From NCBI GenBank assembly GCA_038496445.1, contig JALMLS010000514.1, forward strand, positions 124,001 to 188,000: a stretch of 64,000 bases of DNA. Reading direction: 5' to 3'. The notes beneath the pieces are model-generated. The model was not told where the DNA came from, made no database searches, and saw nothing but the letters and a program-made list of their open reading frames with translations. Position 1 is the first letter of the stretch. Each line of letters starts with the position of its first letter. Positions 48,979-59,723 of the stretch are shown piece after piece. A program made the position numbers and the translations under genes. The stretch is from Trichosphaerium sp. ATCC 40318. Lineage: Eukaryota; Discosea; Flabellinia; Trichosidae.

Positions 48979-50291
48979 ATGCATGTTTTAGGTAGTTCTA
49001 CGTTACAATCGATTGATTTATCAGAATTACCACCAGAATTGCTGTATAATCTATTACCTTACGTATACACGCTCGAGGATAAGATATCAGGGCTTCTTGT
49101 ATGCTCACAATGGCATAAAGTGATTATAGAAACAACGATATGTTTAGACGCCTCTTCGCTCGTTGATTTCACAATGAAACAACTGCTCGCTGTGTTTTCC
49201 GTTTTCCACAAGATCTCAAGTCTCACAGTACGACAATTATCCACAGCGATCTTAAGTTTATTTCTAACTTGCTGAACGTCAAGTTTTACGATTGTGAGAT
49301 GAATGGTAGAACACAGAATCAAATTGGTAAGTTTCGGTTTTTTTTTTCTTCAAAATCACGTGATAACAAAAGGTGTTACTAGGTGAAGCTATTATGAAAG
49401 GAAAACTTGGAATGATTGATATTGACCACTCAGAGTACAGGAAAATTGTCAGAGTAGGCCTTCCTCATCCAGGAGTAGACACCATGTCCTTGTTTAAGGA
49501 ACAAGTGAATTGTATGTGAATTTTTTGAGCCTTTGGGTTTGTATTCTCGTCTTTATTATCACGTACTAAAACGTTTACATAGTAATCCGGGGAAAGAAAT
49601 ATACGCCTATAACATGCGTTAAGTTTTTGAACTGTAATATTGGGAATTGGGGAGGTACATCATAAAGCTTTTTGTTATTATTTCGGAAATTTAACTATGT
49701 ACTAGGGTGCATGCCTGGAGGTATTATGGGGACTATGGCGCTATTAAGGGTTATAAAAAATAACACACCTGTATTCAAGTTGGTAATAGATAATTGTAAT
49801 GGTCCTGGGTTAATGTACTTTAAAGAAGGTACAATTTCATTTTATGAACAAAAAACTTAACACACGTTTATTTTGTTTTAGGCCTACAGTACACATTACA
49901 TATGCTACCAAAGTTCGAAGTAGTATTGAATAACTTTGATATATCTTTAAAAAGACTTGAAGGTACAAACAAACTATATCACGTGTTTTATTTATGAGCA
50001 AAATCTTCAAAAATTGCTTTTTATTGGTAACATACTAAATCTATCAAAGATGCCTTAGTTTATCCATCCATCACATCTTTTGACGCTTCTGGAACCCCCG
50101 CTTTAGAGGAATTATTAGAAAGGGAAGAAATATTACCAGGGATGAGTGAGGAAGACCTAGAAAAGAAGAAAATTGAAATTGAATCGCGTATTCCGAAGAA
50201 TATAGAATCTTCTGCAACCAAAGAAGACATCAAAGCAATAAATATCGCACGTGTGGTTTTATTTGCTATTAAAAAACGCATACAAAATTAA
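48979..50291 (+). CDS. F-box protein, multi-exon
   Basis: Residues 12-50 after ATG 48979 form an F-box (L-P-P-E-L-L-Y-N-L-L-P-Y-V-Y-T and G-L-L-V-C-S-Q-W-H-K-V-I), which would bind Skp1 of an SCF ligase. Six further coding blocks join by GT-AG introns (49391-49513, 49582-49652, 49706-49828, 49882-49962, 50051-50291) and end in a charged helix (E-E-L-L-E-R-E-E-I-L-P-G-M-S-E-E-D) and a TAA at 50289-50291. The middle part contains I-D-N-C-N-G-P-G-L-M-Y and N-C-N-I-G-N-W, suggestive of a leucine-rich or beta-helical repeat. Near 49228-49245 the frame changes without a usable intron, so one base may be lost or the exon model is wrong. Confidence 0.6.
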
Positions 50292-50478
50292 GAATTAGAG
50301 ATTTCTAGAAACCCAAAGCTTCAACTATGAACGCAGATAATTTGTACAGAAAATATTGAACAAAATAAAAACGCATCTTAGACCAATCCCTCAATTCCAA
50401 CAAAAAGCAGCGAAAGACGATCTGGGAGGAAAAGGAACGCGCTATCCCTGACTGATAGCTCTGGCGTAAAGGGAGTGT

Positions 50479-50661
50479 GTGGACTTGATCCAACAACGAC
50501 AAACGACCAAACAGCCTATGCAAGAAATCACGTCTAAAAATAAAAACGGTTCAACCAATACTGCCACTAATGTGTTAATAAGTGTCTTACATATTTTAAT
50601 GACATCATTCGTTGCAATATTGACGTTGATTCGTTGCACAGCTACTCTAATTAACACGTGA
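50479..50661 (+). CDS. Small protein with C-terminal membrane anchor, partial model
   Basis: A frame ending in TGA at 50659-50661 carries a hydrophilic Gln/Thr/Asn-rich part and then one hydrophobic helix (V-L-I-S-V-L-H-I-L-M-T-S-F-V-A-I-L-T-L-I) right at the C-terminus, the layout of a tail-anchored protein. The 5' part probably lies in spliced exons from about 50320; the first in-frame ATG is 50518. No family is recognised. Confidence 0.3.
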   Translation: MDLIQQRQTTKQPMQEITSKNKNGSTNTATNVLISVLHILMTSFVAILTLIRCTATLINT

Positions 50662-50829
50662 TTACACTAACAGTGGACAACAGTTATTTAAAATTTGTCA
50701 ATTAATGGGAAAACGTACAAAAAACACAGTGTCAAGTTGTAGCAAAGTGTCGGCGTGTAAAAGTATCTGGCAATTATTTTAGAAGAAAGGAGACGGAGCA
50801 ATTAGCGTTTTACTTACCTGGGAGAGTAC

Positions 50830-51393
50830 ACAACGTTCCGACAAATGAAAAATTCACATAATGTAATTTCTGCAAGCTTCAAGGTATGTCAGATGCGACA
50901 ATCGCTTGCTGTAATTCATGCGAACCAAAACAAAAAGTGAAAGTTCTAGTGAACCGCTACGCTCGAATTCGGTTGCACGAATGTCATTGAGCAATATTTA
51001 AGTAGTGGAATGCTCAAAGGTTGCTATTTCGCTAAAAAAGACCACCAAGCTGATATCAGCGAATGTTGCACTTGGAACACGCAGGGATGATCTAAGACGC
51101 CTATTATATTATACTTACCGTTGCCAGTGTGGACTAGTAGTTTTGAACGTTGTTGAAAGTACGTAGGGCATCTTGTGTTGCAACTACTTATGTGAATATG
51201 AATAACGCACTTGTACTAAGAGCCACTATCGACAGCATTGAAATCTGGTACGCTTTTTGACTACCCTGACTTCATTGCCAAAAATGAGACTAAGCGCACG
51301 CGTCGTAGTGCTTGGTACGTCCATTTGCAATGTCTTCAAGAGGATGATAGTGTTGTTTCGCTAGAAGACTCTGAAAAGGCTGGGGTACTTTAA
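50830..51393 (+). pseudogene. Degenerate Cys-rich coding remnant
   Basis: Three coding-like blocks in different frames: a Cys-rich one at about 50865-50990 (C-N-F-C-K-L-Q-G-M-S-D, then C-C-N-S-C), one at about 50980-51090 (E-Q-Y-L-S-S-G-M-L-K-G-C-Y-F) and one at 51248-51393 (F-D-Y-P-D-F-I-A-K-N-E-T-K-R, ending in TAA). Stops separate them and I find no convincing introns, so this looks like a decayed gene. The family is not recognised. Confidence 0.3.
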
Positions 51394-52666
51394 ATAACGT
51401 CTCCATCGCGAAGGTAGCAATAAAAATGGTATACTAACGTATTTGGTAGATTAGCTAACTAATCAGACGTTGCACTTCTCCGACGCTAGTTTGAAGGCTA
51501 AGCAAGTATTTACGCTCAATGCATTGCTTTGTATGCAAGAAAGGTGCAAAGATATCTTTTAGGGGTTTATTCGGACAAAAGTCAATTTGAGTTCAAACGA
51601 CCTATTAATGATGCCATTAGGTTTAGCCTAAACAAGTGTTGTGTCAGAGATAACTTCCAGAGGTCCTAGATCTAGAATGTTCGAAATAGAAACCTTCATG
51701 CACAGCCAAGATGCAACTCGTATTGTGAGCTACAATAGAAAACAAGCAAACTGGGATATTGCACGTGCAAAAAAAAAAAATCTACGGGAAATCAGATTCA
51801 CCTACCTACCGAAAATAAATTCTTTTAGTTCATTCGCCAAACTGGTGTATGTAAGAACATGCACAGGAAAAATTAACGCGTAGGAGTTATTTCTAAACAT
51901 ACGTAAAAATTCCAATAAAGGCAAAGTCCGAATTTACTTACAAAAGAGCGGAATTATTTAACTGTCCGGTCATGTCCTATCCTTAAATATTCACTCCAAA
52001 GGGAGATATAATTATGAAAAATACGTTATATTGGTTTATATACAATTTACATTTTATATACAGAACGTTCAGGTGCAATAACTTACTGTTCATGAAAACT
52101 GTGGTAGGTAATTACAGAAAAAAAATACAACTCTCGCTCGCTATTTACTTTCATTTCATGTTTGTTCGATATACAACTACTCTAATGAAATTCTACTATT
52201 AAAATATTTAAATACTAGTTAGGTGCAAATATGGAGATGATGTTTGCATCATGTATACGCGTGTATCTTCTTCTCTTTTTGTTTTTTTTTTGAAGATTTA
52301 AATAATCTATCGGAACTCTTCGGAATCCCCTCTTTTATCTTCATGTTTTCACTCATAGTGTGATGGTAATCTGCTAGCGCTTAAATATTCATTTGTAACG
52401 TGACACAAGAATTGTACGTTCATTTTTCGCAACTTATTTTCCCGTCTATAAATCGTTTGTATATTTCTTCTTTTCATAACACAAGATACCGATTTTGTGT
52501 TTGTTCCCCTATTGGATTCCCTTTCCTTTTTTCTAGCAATATAACGTTAGAATTCATAGACTGATACATATATAACAAAGGCCCGAGTAAGGCAAAAACT
52601 ATCCAGTTAGTGTTGTGCAATTAAAAAAACACTCTTTGATTTTTGTACAAGGTTGTGTAGGTAGGT
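51394..52666. other. Gene-poor stretch
   Basis: 1.3 kb of AT-rich DNA. A plus-strand frame at 51641-51883 has no ATG context or motif that convinces me. No repeat shared with the rest of the window is seen. Confidence 0.3.
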
Positions 52667-53083
52667 CTATAAAGCGTACATGAACGATGTAAGTAAGACG
52701 TTCTTTTTAGGCAATAGGTAAGCTCTACTAACCTTAGAGTCAGAGCTTCCTTTAACAATAAAGGGGAGACCATGGTTATGCGTATTTGTGTATGTAACGC
52801 GTCTGCAATGTAAGTTAGGGTTTTTTTACCATTTTTAACGTTTACTGTACTTATTAATTTCGTTTTGTTGCTGTATATGCTTCTTTGCGCGACAGGTTTT
52901 CGTAGAGCACTGGTAATAGAACCTATAGAATTTTGCCCCTTTTGTCATCTTCCTTCCCGTCTGATGCCACCGGAAACCGTCTTCGCTTGTAGGTACATGT
53001 ACCGGAAGTGTTTTGGTTACTTTATAGCTCCAACAAGATTGCATAGACGTTGCGAATGTCTCACGTGTTTCTAAACTTACCAT
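52667..53083 (-). CDS. WRKY-domain protein (divergent heptapeptide)
   Basis: Three exons on the minus strand: 52851-53083, 52733-52802, 52667-52702. The joined frame reads S-E-D-G-F-R-W-H-Q-T-G-R-K, then K-G-A-K-F-Y-R-F-Y-Y-Q-C-S-T-K-T-C-R-A-K-K-H, and across the first intron V-T-Y-T-N-T-H-N-H-G-L-P. This matches the WRKY zinc finger along its length: DG[YF]RW, the K-G-x-x-x-x-R-x-Y-Y-x-C strand, C-x4-C, and the T-x-H-N-H-x-L-P end giving C2HH zinc ligands. The plant WRKYGQK signature is W-H-Q-T-G-R-K here. WRKY domains bind W-box DNA in plants and also occur in Dictyostelium, Giardia and Mutator-type transposases. At about 112 residues the protein is little more than the domain; it may be a truncated transposase end or a small transcription factor. 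Confidence 0.75.
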
Positions 53084-53681
53084 ATTTGGAGCGCTAACGG
53101 TAAGTAAAACGTAAGGTGCGAATATAGCACTAACTTGCTATTTATAGGGCTATACTTTAGTCTACTGTTACAATAATGATTACATTGTGTAACATATGTA
53201 AAGTTGATTCGTATGCGAGATTTCCGGCACTTTAAACTATGTTCGGAGTATTATGTCTATCTTCGTGAATTCGTCGATTTACAATGATTTCTCATGAGTA
53301 CCTCGTTGGTGTCTTGGATGCTAAAGGCCGTTTGAGCGGTATTATAGCAAAAGCATAAGTAAGTCGCTCACCTTGCACTCGTTTAACTCAAAACTACATG
53401 GTACAATTGTGGCAAGCTAAGAAGTCATCTGAACGAAACTTCCAAGAAAATTCCACCTAAATTAGGTTACAGTTAGGTATATCCATCATTTCCTTGAAAA
53501 CACTTGTTTTTTAGCCAAACACGAATTTCAAATATGTTGTCAAACGTTTAGAAAATCAATAGAGCCGCTTGTTGAGGTAATAGAATATACCAAAATTGGT
53601 ATTAGCCATCTGATTATGACCGCAGGATACTAGCTAGCTTGTCATAAAATCATAGCTGTTATGTGAAGGCGCTGAACAAAC
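53084..53681. other. Intergenic, no gene seen
   Basis: AT-rich spacer upstream of the WRKY gene; no gene or repeat identified. Confidence 0.3.
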
Positions 53682-54008
53682 AATGAGAATAAAAGAAGAA
53701 CTTAACAATCAAAACGAAAAGAAGACGTGGCTTGAATCTTTATCAGGAGAGTACACATGATAAACTTGAGCTATTGTAAAGGTGTAACCGATAATGGATT
53801 GAAATCACTTGCTGGAGTGCATACTATTCACTTATCTGATTGTAGTGACATCACAGGTGAAGGTGTCATTCATCTTGCTGGTGTACATAAGATATCGTTG
53901 AATAGATGTTACAAGAGAACAGATAAAGGTGTCAAAGCCCTTGCTGGTGTTCATACAATAGATCTTTGTTTCTGTTCTCTTGTAACAGATGAAGGGATAT
54001 CATCTTAA
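53682..54008 (+). pseudogene. LRR fragment of the LAGVHTI type
   Basis: From ATG 53682 a short frame (I-K-E-E-L-N-N-Q-N-E-K-K) leads to L-E-S-L-S-G, then at 53746-53751 the frame changes. The next frame continues with four repeats of the type L-A-G-V-H-T-I-x-L-x-x-C-x-x-V-T-D-x-G-V to a stop at 54006-54008. The same repeats are found as debris at 13215-13430. The array is far shorter than a functional LRR domain and the frame is broken. Such Cys-containing LRRs usually mediate protein binding. Confidence 0.55.
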
Positions 54009-54107
54009 AGGTGTTTTTGAAATTTGGATTGATCGCCTTTTGAACTTGTACTTTGCTACTTTCGGAGCTTCAATATCATCAAGTACTAATAAGCGTAGAT
54101 AAGTGCA

Positions 54108-55781
54108 ATGCGTATGTATCAGTACTTACAGGAAAAGCGCATGATTCTAGACAACGAATCCACACAAGCCAAACAAACTATCCAGCTTACCTATACGTGC
54201 GTTACCTCTAACAATAACTGTCTTGGAGAAAAGTCAGCTTTTTGTAAGAATTTATTTGAACATTTAAAATTTATCACGTGCTATCAAACAAAAAACACTT
54301 ACCTTATGTTCAAAGCAGAAATAGCATCCTTGACTACCAGACTCGAGTATGAGTGCAGACGCATCTTCAAAATAGCTAAGAAGGAAGCAAAGTATATTAT
54401 AGCTGATGCTAAAACGGAAGCCCAGTGCATTATTGATGACGCTAAAGACTGTGCTGTTGAAATCATAGCTGAAGCTCAAGTTGAAGCTGAAAACCTTCGT
54501 GATACGCTGAACGACGCTCGTATTGATATGTTAGAACAAGTACATGGCGCTAAAAGCAAAGAATCGGAATTACAAATCTCAATCATCGATACAGCCCTCA
54601 AAGACTTTGATTTCTATGGTACGTGCGCTTAAAACATTTGATCTTGTGCTTTATACAATAATACTGACGTTTTACAAAGCTACAAATGCGATAACACCTC
54701 CACTTCTTCAATTACCTCCAGAACTTCAACAAAAGATCGCCGCTTACGATAGAGATGTTTTCACAAAGTATCATACCCTTTCAAGAACAGCAGCTACAGT
54801 GACTCACTATGATTCTAAATTAAGACGTCATGGCACGTGGTACAAGTGGTACAACAAGAACGGTAAAATATGTATCAAACAACATTTCAACAATGGTCGG
54901 AGAAATGGCGAAACATCTCGATGGTACTCTGATGGACAGTTGCATTATACGAGTGTATTTGTTAATAATAAGAAAAATGGCCTTTGTGAATCTTGGTTTC
55001 CAAATGGTGTGAAAGAGTTTGAGATTGAGTTCAAGAACGGAAAACGAAACGGCTTAACAAAAGAGAACCATAAAAATGGAACCTTGGCTTTCCGTTTCAC
55101 CTCAAAGAACGGTGTCAAGCAAGGAGAAGCCAACAAGTGGCACAAAAATGGAACAATGTCTTGTAAGGCATTTTGGAAAGATGGTAAACTTGAAGGACCG
55201 TGGATTGAGTGGTATGAGAATGGCAACATTAAACTCCAAAGTCAGTACAAAGATAATAAGAAGACAGGATTATATACAGAGTGGTTTAATAATGGACAAG
55301 TGAAGATAAACTGTAGCTTTTTTAATGGTAAGAAAGAGAAGCATTTCAGAAAGTATTATAAAAACGGACAGATTGCCATTGAGACTCATAAAAAAGATGG
55401 TAAAACAGATGGAGAGTTCAAAGAGTGGTATAATTCTGGCCAATTAAATGTTCACTGCCATTTTATTAATAATAAGCGAGAAGGTCCTTTCAAACAATGG
55501 TATCAAAGTGGACAAATCTACAAAGAGGGTATTATGAAGGATGATCACTTTGAAGGGTTTATAAGGTTCTGGTATCCGAATGGAAGAGTTAGAAAAGAAG
55601 TAGTGCAACATGATAACAAGTTAGATGGTGTTAAAAGACTGTGGTATGACAATGGCCAATAAAAGAGCACTCAAATTATAAACAGGGTGTAGTTGATGGA
55701 GAATTTAAAAAGTGGAATGATGATGGTACATTGATAGAGCATTACATTACAAAAGAAGGAAAGATAACTAAAACATTATAA
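54108..55781 (+). CDS. Coiled-coil/YwqK-repeat protein with frameshift near the end
   Basis: Exons join at GT-AG introns (for example about 54250-54320 and 54619-54680). The N-terminal part is a long charged helix with K-K-E-A-K-Y-I-I-A-D-A-K-T-E-A and D-A-K-D-C-A-V-E-I-I-A-E-A, like the coiled coil of DivIVA or V-ATPase E-type proteins. It leads directly into the F-box-like head L-P-P-E-L-Q-Q-K-I-A-A-Y-D and then about 13 YwqK repeats with W-Y-x-N-G-Q cores. The frame stops at 55660-55662 right after N-G-Q, but one base further on a frame continues with two more repeat units to TAA 55779-55781; a T seems missing in N-G-Q-(L)-K. The truncated product may still fold. Function unknown; a scaffold is plausible. 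Confidence 0.68.
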
Positions 55782-56024
55782 AAAAATACAATGGTAATTG
55801 TTTTTATTCCTAAGTTGTTGTTGTAATACTTCAACCATTGCAAGATCATAATAGTGATAGGCGTTACCTCTATCAACCAGTGAGCAACCGTTACAGCATT
55901 CAATCGTTGTCTGACAATAACACTGGCCAGCGTGTACACCACTGTAGATGAAGGTGTGTTCGAACATTGTAATCTTGTCTGGCTTGGTAACTACTACAGG
56001 TTCAAGGTCACAGTGTATACAATC

Positions 56025-56092
56025 TTCAAAGATGGCAATAGGTTCTGGTATGAGAATCTATCATATCTTGGTAACATTCCATGCGTCAGTGC
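56025..56092 (+). pseudogene. Haem peroxidase gene fragment
   Basis: The bases 56028-56085 closely match 47875-47932 of the peroxidase gene; in translation K-D-G-N-R-F-W-Y-E-N-L-S-Y-L-G-N-I-P versus [18 protein letters not shown]. No other peroxidase motif is seen around it, so it is the remnant of a lost copy or a captured fragment. Confidence 0.6.
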
Positions 56093-56179
56093 AAGCTGGC
56101 TTTGATACGCATTATTGGGTAACTGTGCTCAGAGGAAAACTTTGCATTTAGCATTAAATTCATGTAAGTATTATTTTAT

Positions 56180-57396
56180 TTACAAAATACGCCTTGGTAC
56201 TTTGACAAGGACAGAATCTCCTTCACTATGTAACCAAATTATAGGATAGAAACAACTAGCAACTTCTGAAACGTTACATGTAAGTTCGTTTTCAACAACA
56301 CCATCAAAGATAGCAGTAAGTGTTTCTTTCTCTGTATCTAGAACAACTCCAATTGTTGCTGATGGAATCGTTATGGATTTACCATACTTGCCTCCACAAA
56401 GAACGGTTATGTTATTACCAGCTAGGCGCAGACCAGCAAAGTCTGAAACAAGACATTAGAATTAAGTACAAGGCGAAGCTTTCACAGAAACATACCGCTT
56501 ACAAATCCGAGATCACTGTTCAGACTGATGGCTCCTGAGCCAAAACCTATACCCAAACCCCAATCACATGCTTTTATGGTATATTCAAACAGCCATTTAC
56601 CCTCGTATGCTGGGAATTCACCTTTAAAAAAATCAACATAATTTTTTGTTGAGAGAAACAGTTTAGGTACGCAATAGTAACTTCGTTGGAGCGAGTGTAC
56701 TTGTTATCAACTTTGGCCATTTAGAATCAATAATGTATTCAGAATTAAAACTATAAAAAAAGAAGGTATCAGGATGAAAGAACAACATACTATCCGAAAA
56801 AAAATAGGTCGACAGAATTTCTCGCACTAATGCAGCAACAAGAAAGCTAACACAACGGCGAGAAAATTGGCAGGTTTTAAACAATATCACGTGTTTTTTT
56901 CAGAAAGCCGAATTGCACAACACGTGCCATGGCACAAAAACCATTAGGTTTCACAAAAAAAACCAAATGAAATCCCCTATTTCTTTTCTTTTGAGCCAAA
57001 ACTCTAAATTGTAACCATGAAAGGTGCGTACTAGTAGTCTACACCAGCGTATAGTTGCTTAAATCGTTGTTTCTTGTCTGTAAACTGAGAACCATCAACA
57101 TCTCGTTCTCCTGGCAAGAATAGCTCGTTTTGAATCAAATCAGTCCATAAACGAGGAGAATCTGTTGTAGAGCTCCAAAGTTTGCACACAAGGCTTGATT
57201 TTACCAAACTAAGCGAATCCAGAAAGCTAAAGGTATGATAAAGCAGCTCTGGAGGTAAATGAAAGTTGAAACAAGATTTTGAGGTCTTTCTTTCTAAAAC
57301 GGTTGTCAAACAAAGCTGAAACAACCCACTGAACTCAAAATTAAGCGTAGCGTACTTTTCTTGCGTGATTTCCTGGCTTGGTTTGATGTGCCCCAC
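56180..57396 (-). CDS. F-box/SPRY-domain protein (FBXO45-like architecture)
   Basis: A minus-strand gene from ATG 57394-57396 to TAA 56180-56182 with three introns. Residues 45-90 are an F-box (L-P-P-E-L-L-Y-H-T-F-S-F-L-D-S, then S-L-V-C-K-L-W and R-L-W-T-D-L-I). After the first intron (donor at 57031-57034) a SPRY/B30.2 domain follows: Y-E-G-K-W-L-F-E-Y-T-I, W-G-L-G-I-G-F-G, C-G-G-K-Y-G-K-S-I, I-G-V-V-L-D-T-E-K-E-T-L and F-P/Y-P-I-I-W-L-H. F-box plus SPRY is the layout of FBXO45, an SCF-like ubiquitin ligase subunit in which SPRY binds substrates. A second copy lies head-to-head at 62252-63356, and the roughly 50-bp promoter-proximal sequences are also shared. Confidence 0.78.
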
Positions 57397-57601
57397 ATCG
57401 TGTCAAACTTCTTTATTGTACCAAAACAAAACAATAGGTGTAAGAGATTTGATCCAGCGGATACCAGCAATCAGCTGTCGCATAGAGACAACTTAACTAC
57501 TGAATGTTTAAGTACGGAAATCTCGTTAGAAATTAGTTACGTTACAAATTAACAACACGTGTTCTTAATATCTGCACAACACAATCAATAGACGATTATT
57601 A
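57397..57601. promoter_or_regulatory. Divergent promoter region
   Basis: About 200 bp between the F-box/SPRY gene and the YwqK gene, transcribed away from each other. The first 50 bp are repeated (inverted) upstream of the second F-box/SPRY copy at about 62200-62251. AACACGTGTT lies at 57552. Confidence 0.35.
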
Positions 57602-58309
57602 ATGTCAACAACTCACCATATTATGGATATCCCACCTTTTTTAAACCTTCCAATGGAGCTACACCTGGAATGTATGGATCTGAGCAGAGAATTCTACTAC
57701 AAGTTTCCTCTACTCTCAAAACGTACAGCAATCACTCGATTTGATACTGACTTCAATAAACACGGTACCTGGATACGATTCGGTAACGGTAAATCTAAAA
57801 CTATATCTCATTGGAAAAACGGAGCACGTGATGGGGAATACAAAGAGTTTTACAAAACAGGCCAAATCAATGTTTCTTGTGTTTATCGTGATGATAAGTT
57901 GGAAGGAGAAAGAAAGTCATGGTATGAGACAGGACAGTTGAGAGTAAGAAGCCATTACAAGTCTGGAAAGAAGGACGGCAGCTACACGGTTTGGTACTCA
58001 AACGGGCAATTAAACTGTCAATGTTTTTATAAAGACGGAAAGGAGCATGGACCAAACACTGTTTGGTTTAAACATGAATCAACTAGTACTAGAGTTTATC
58101 TCCAATGTAGATACAACCATGGTATTGCAGATGGAGAAATGAAGGTATGGTATGAGAACGGACAGCTGAGGGAGTTGAGGTATTATAAGAATGGTAAAAA
58201 AGAGGGTAAACATCAAACTTGGTATAGTAATGGAATGCTACATGAAAATCATACATACTCCAATGGACAATTGATTAATTCTTTAACCAAACTATCCACC
58301 AAAAGATAA
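57602..58309 (+). CDS. F-box-like head plus YwqK/MORN-like repeats
   Basis: A single-exon gene of 235 codons, apparently intact. The head (I-P-P-F-L-N-L-P-M-E-L-H-L-E-C-M-D-L, then P-L-L-S-K-R-T-A-I-T-R) matches the heads at 54700 and 30307-30519 and resembles an F-box. From about residue 55 there are seven YwqK repeats (for example W-Y-E-T-G-Q-L-R-V-R-S-H-Y-K-S-G-K-K-D-G). It sits between the F-box/SPRY and F-box/propeller genes. If the head is a true F-box, the repeats would be the substrate-binding part; this is inference. First ATG used; a second at 57623 is possible. Confidence 0.75.
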   Translation: MSTTHHIMDIPPFLNLPMELHLECMDLSREFYYKFPLLSKRTAITRFDTDFNKHGTWIRFGNGKSKTISHWKNGARDGEYKEFYKTGQINVSCVYRDDKLEGERKSWYETGQLRVRSHYKSGKKDGSYTVWYSNGQLNCQCFYKDGKEHGPNTVWFKHESTSTRVYLQCRYNHGIADGEMKVWYENGQLRELRYYKNGKKEGKHQTWYSNGMLHENHTYSNGQLINSLTKLSTKR

Positions 58310-58517
58310 CATCCAAGACGACCTTAACTTCTACAGTCTATGTTGTTGTACGAAAGTAAATATCTGAGTACATGTTGTTTACATTGGTTTTGAAGCAATT
58401 CAAACTGTTTTGATCATCCTAAGATTGTAATACGTCTGGCAGTACTAATTTATTTTAATGTAACAAATACAACAGTACCTTGCAAGCTTTATCAAGGTCT
58501 GTTGTATACTATTTATA

Positions 58518-59723
58518 CTAACAGCTATTGTCATTTATACAACGTAAAAACCTAATTATGTCATTTCTCCAAAAATAGAAATATACATTGATTGTATCAG
58601 AAAAGACTGTTTTGACTGGTCTCTTGTAACTACTTGACACCGAGATATTGTTCTCGCCAATTCCAAAAAATTGTATTGCTTTCAGCATTGTATCACCTTC
58701 TTCTATAAATTTGTAGACAACTGCTCGAGATTTGGTAAATAAAATCATAGCTCCATTGTTGTAACATGAAAATACTTCATTGCACATACAACCAGCTTGT
58801 TTTAGTATTTGACCTGTTCTCCAATTTACAATAGCAATCCCGTATGTTCGCTTGACAATCACGTGATCATTGTCAATACTTTGTATAAGCTGTATAGTAT
58901 TTTCCTTGAACTCTATGATGCGACCAGGTACATTCTTTGTCCATACAATCAGTTTATTGGTAGAACCTGAAATAACTACATCTTCATCGACACTAAGAAG
59001 AGCTGAAACAACTTCAAATGACTTTAAAACACCTCTTGGAGCTTTATATCTATGTGTTAAACAATCTGGCTTGTCACCCAATGTATACGTACACCAATGA
59101 ACACGTCCCATGACAAAATCAACTTTTGTAACTTCTTTGTTTGAAACTTCTTCATCATACTCCTCACCGTCACTTACTACACCTTTTTCTTTATATACTC
59201 GCTCAACACAAAAAACTGATTCATAGCTTCGAGTACCTTCAGAATCATAATGCTGTTCGCCAGTAGAGATATTAAAAATGGAGTACTTTGGCTTGTAGAA
59301 ATTGCCAGGACAATATTTGTAAACTACCAAAACATAATCTCCTGCCAAGAAGAAAACATCTCTATGAAGCTCCACCGACTTTGTTCTATCTTCTGTAATC
59401 ATGTTTATAAACGTTAGCTTGTTTTTATTGACTGAAAGACGAAAAAACGCCAAAAAGATAGATTTTCTTGTGTAACCTCCACACGTGTACATATCGTCTG
59501 ATATAAACTTACAGAGCGTAAAAGTAGGCTTTTCAAGTGTTGGAAGATCTATTGGAATGCTTACAGGCTTTTTAAATAATTTATCGTTGCTATCGTCTCC
59601 TTTCATTATGAGACGTATTATTAATGCGTTTACAGCTTTGCTTGTAATCCTTGAAGATATTTGATCGTCTATGCTCAAGAACTTTAAGATATGCTCTATA
59701 ACTTCCAAAGGTAACACAGACAT
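58518..59723 (-). CDS. F-box protein with beta-propeller-like C-terminus, paralogue
   Basis: A single-exon gene of 401 codons, colinear with 10804-12012. F-box at residues 3-45 (L-P-L-E-V-I-E-H-I-L-K-F-L-S-I-D-D-Q-I-S-S-R). Propeller-like strands include V-V-I-S-G-S-T-N-K-L-I-V-W and I-A-I-V-N-W-R-T-G-Q-I-L-K. The acidic insert is shorter than in the paralogue (S-D-G-E-E-Y-D-E-E). It is intact, so both copies are likely expressed SCF substrate receptors. The start is supported by conservation with the paralogue beginning exactly here. Confidence 0.78.
   Translation of the reverse strand: MSVLPLEVIEHILKFLSIDDQISSRITSKAVNALIIRLIMKGDDSNDKLFKKPVSIPIDLPTLEKPTFTLCKFISDDMYTCGGYTRKSIFLAFFRLSVNKNKLTFINMITEDRTKSVELHRDVFFLAGDYVLVVYKYCPGNFYKPKYSIFNISTGEQHYDSEGTRSYESVFCVERVYKEKGVVSDGEEYDEEVSNKEVTKVDFVMGRVHWCTYTLGDKPDCLTHRYKAPRGVLKSFEVVSALLSVDEDVVISGSTNKLIVWTKNVPGRIIEFKENTIQLIQSIDNDHVIVKRTYGIAIVNWRTGQILKQAGCMCNEVFSCYNNGAMILFTKSRAVVYKFIEEGDTMLKAIQFFGIGENNISVSSSYKRPVKTVFSDTINVYFYFWRNDIIRFLRCINDNSC

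Noticed and set aside
48723-48995. Frame of 90 codons starting with ATG
   Set aside because: Overlaps the better coding frame at 48714-48928 and reads into the start of the F-box gene; low-complexity Ser/Arg content.
50806-50835. ACTTACCTGGGAGAG resembles the 5' end of U1 snRNA
   Set aside because: The following sequence lacks the U1-70K loop motif and any Sm site; a chance match inside a degenerate coding remnant.
51641-51883. Plus-strand frame of 80 codons
   Set aside because: No motif, no neighbouring exons and a poly-A tract inside; not supported as a gene.
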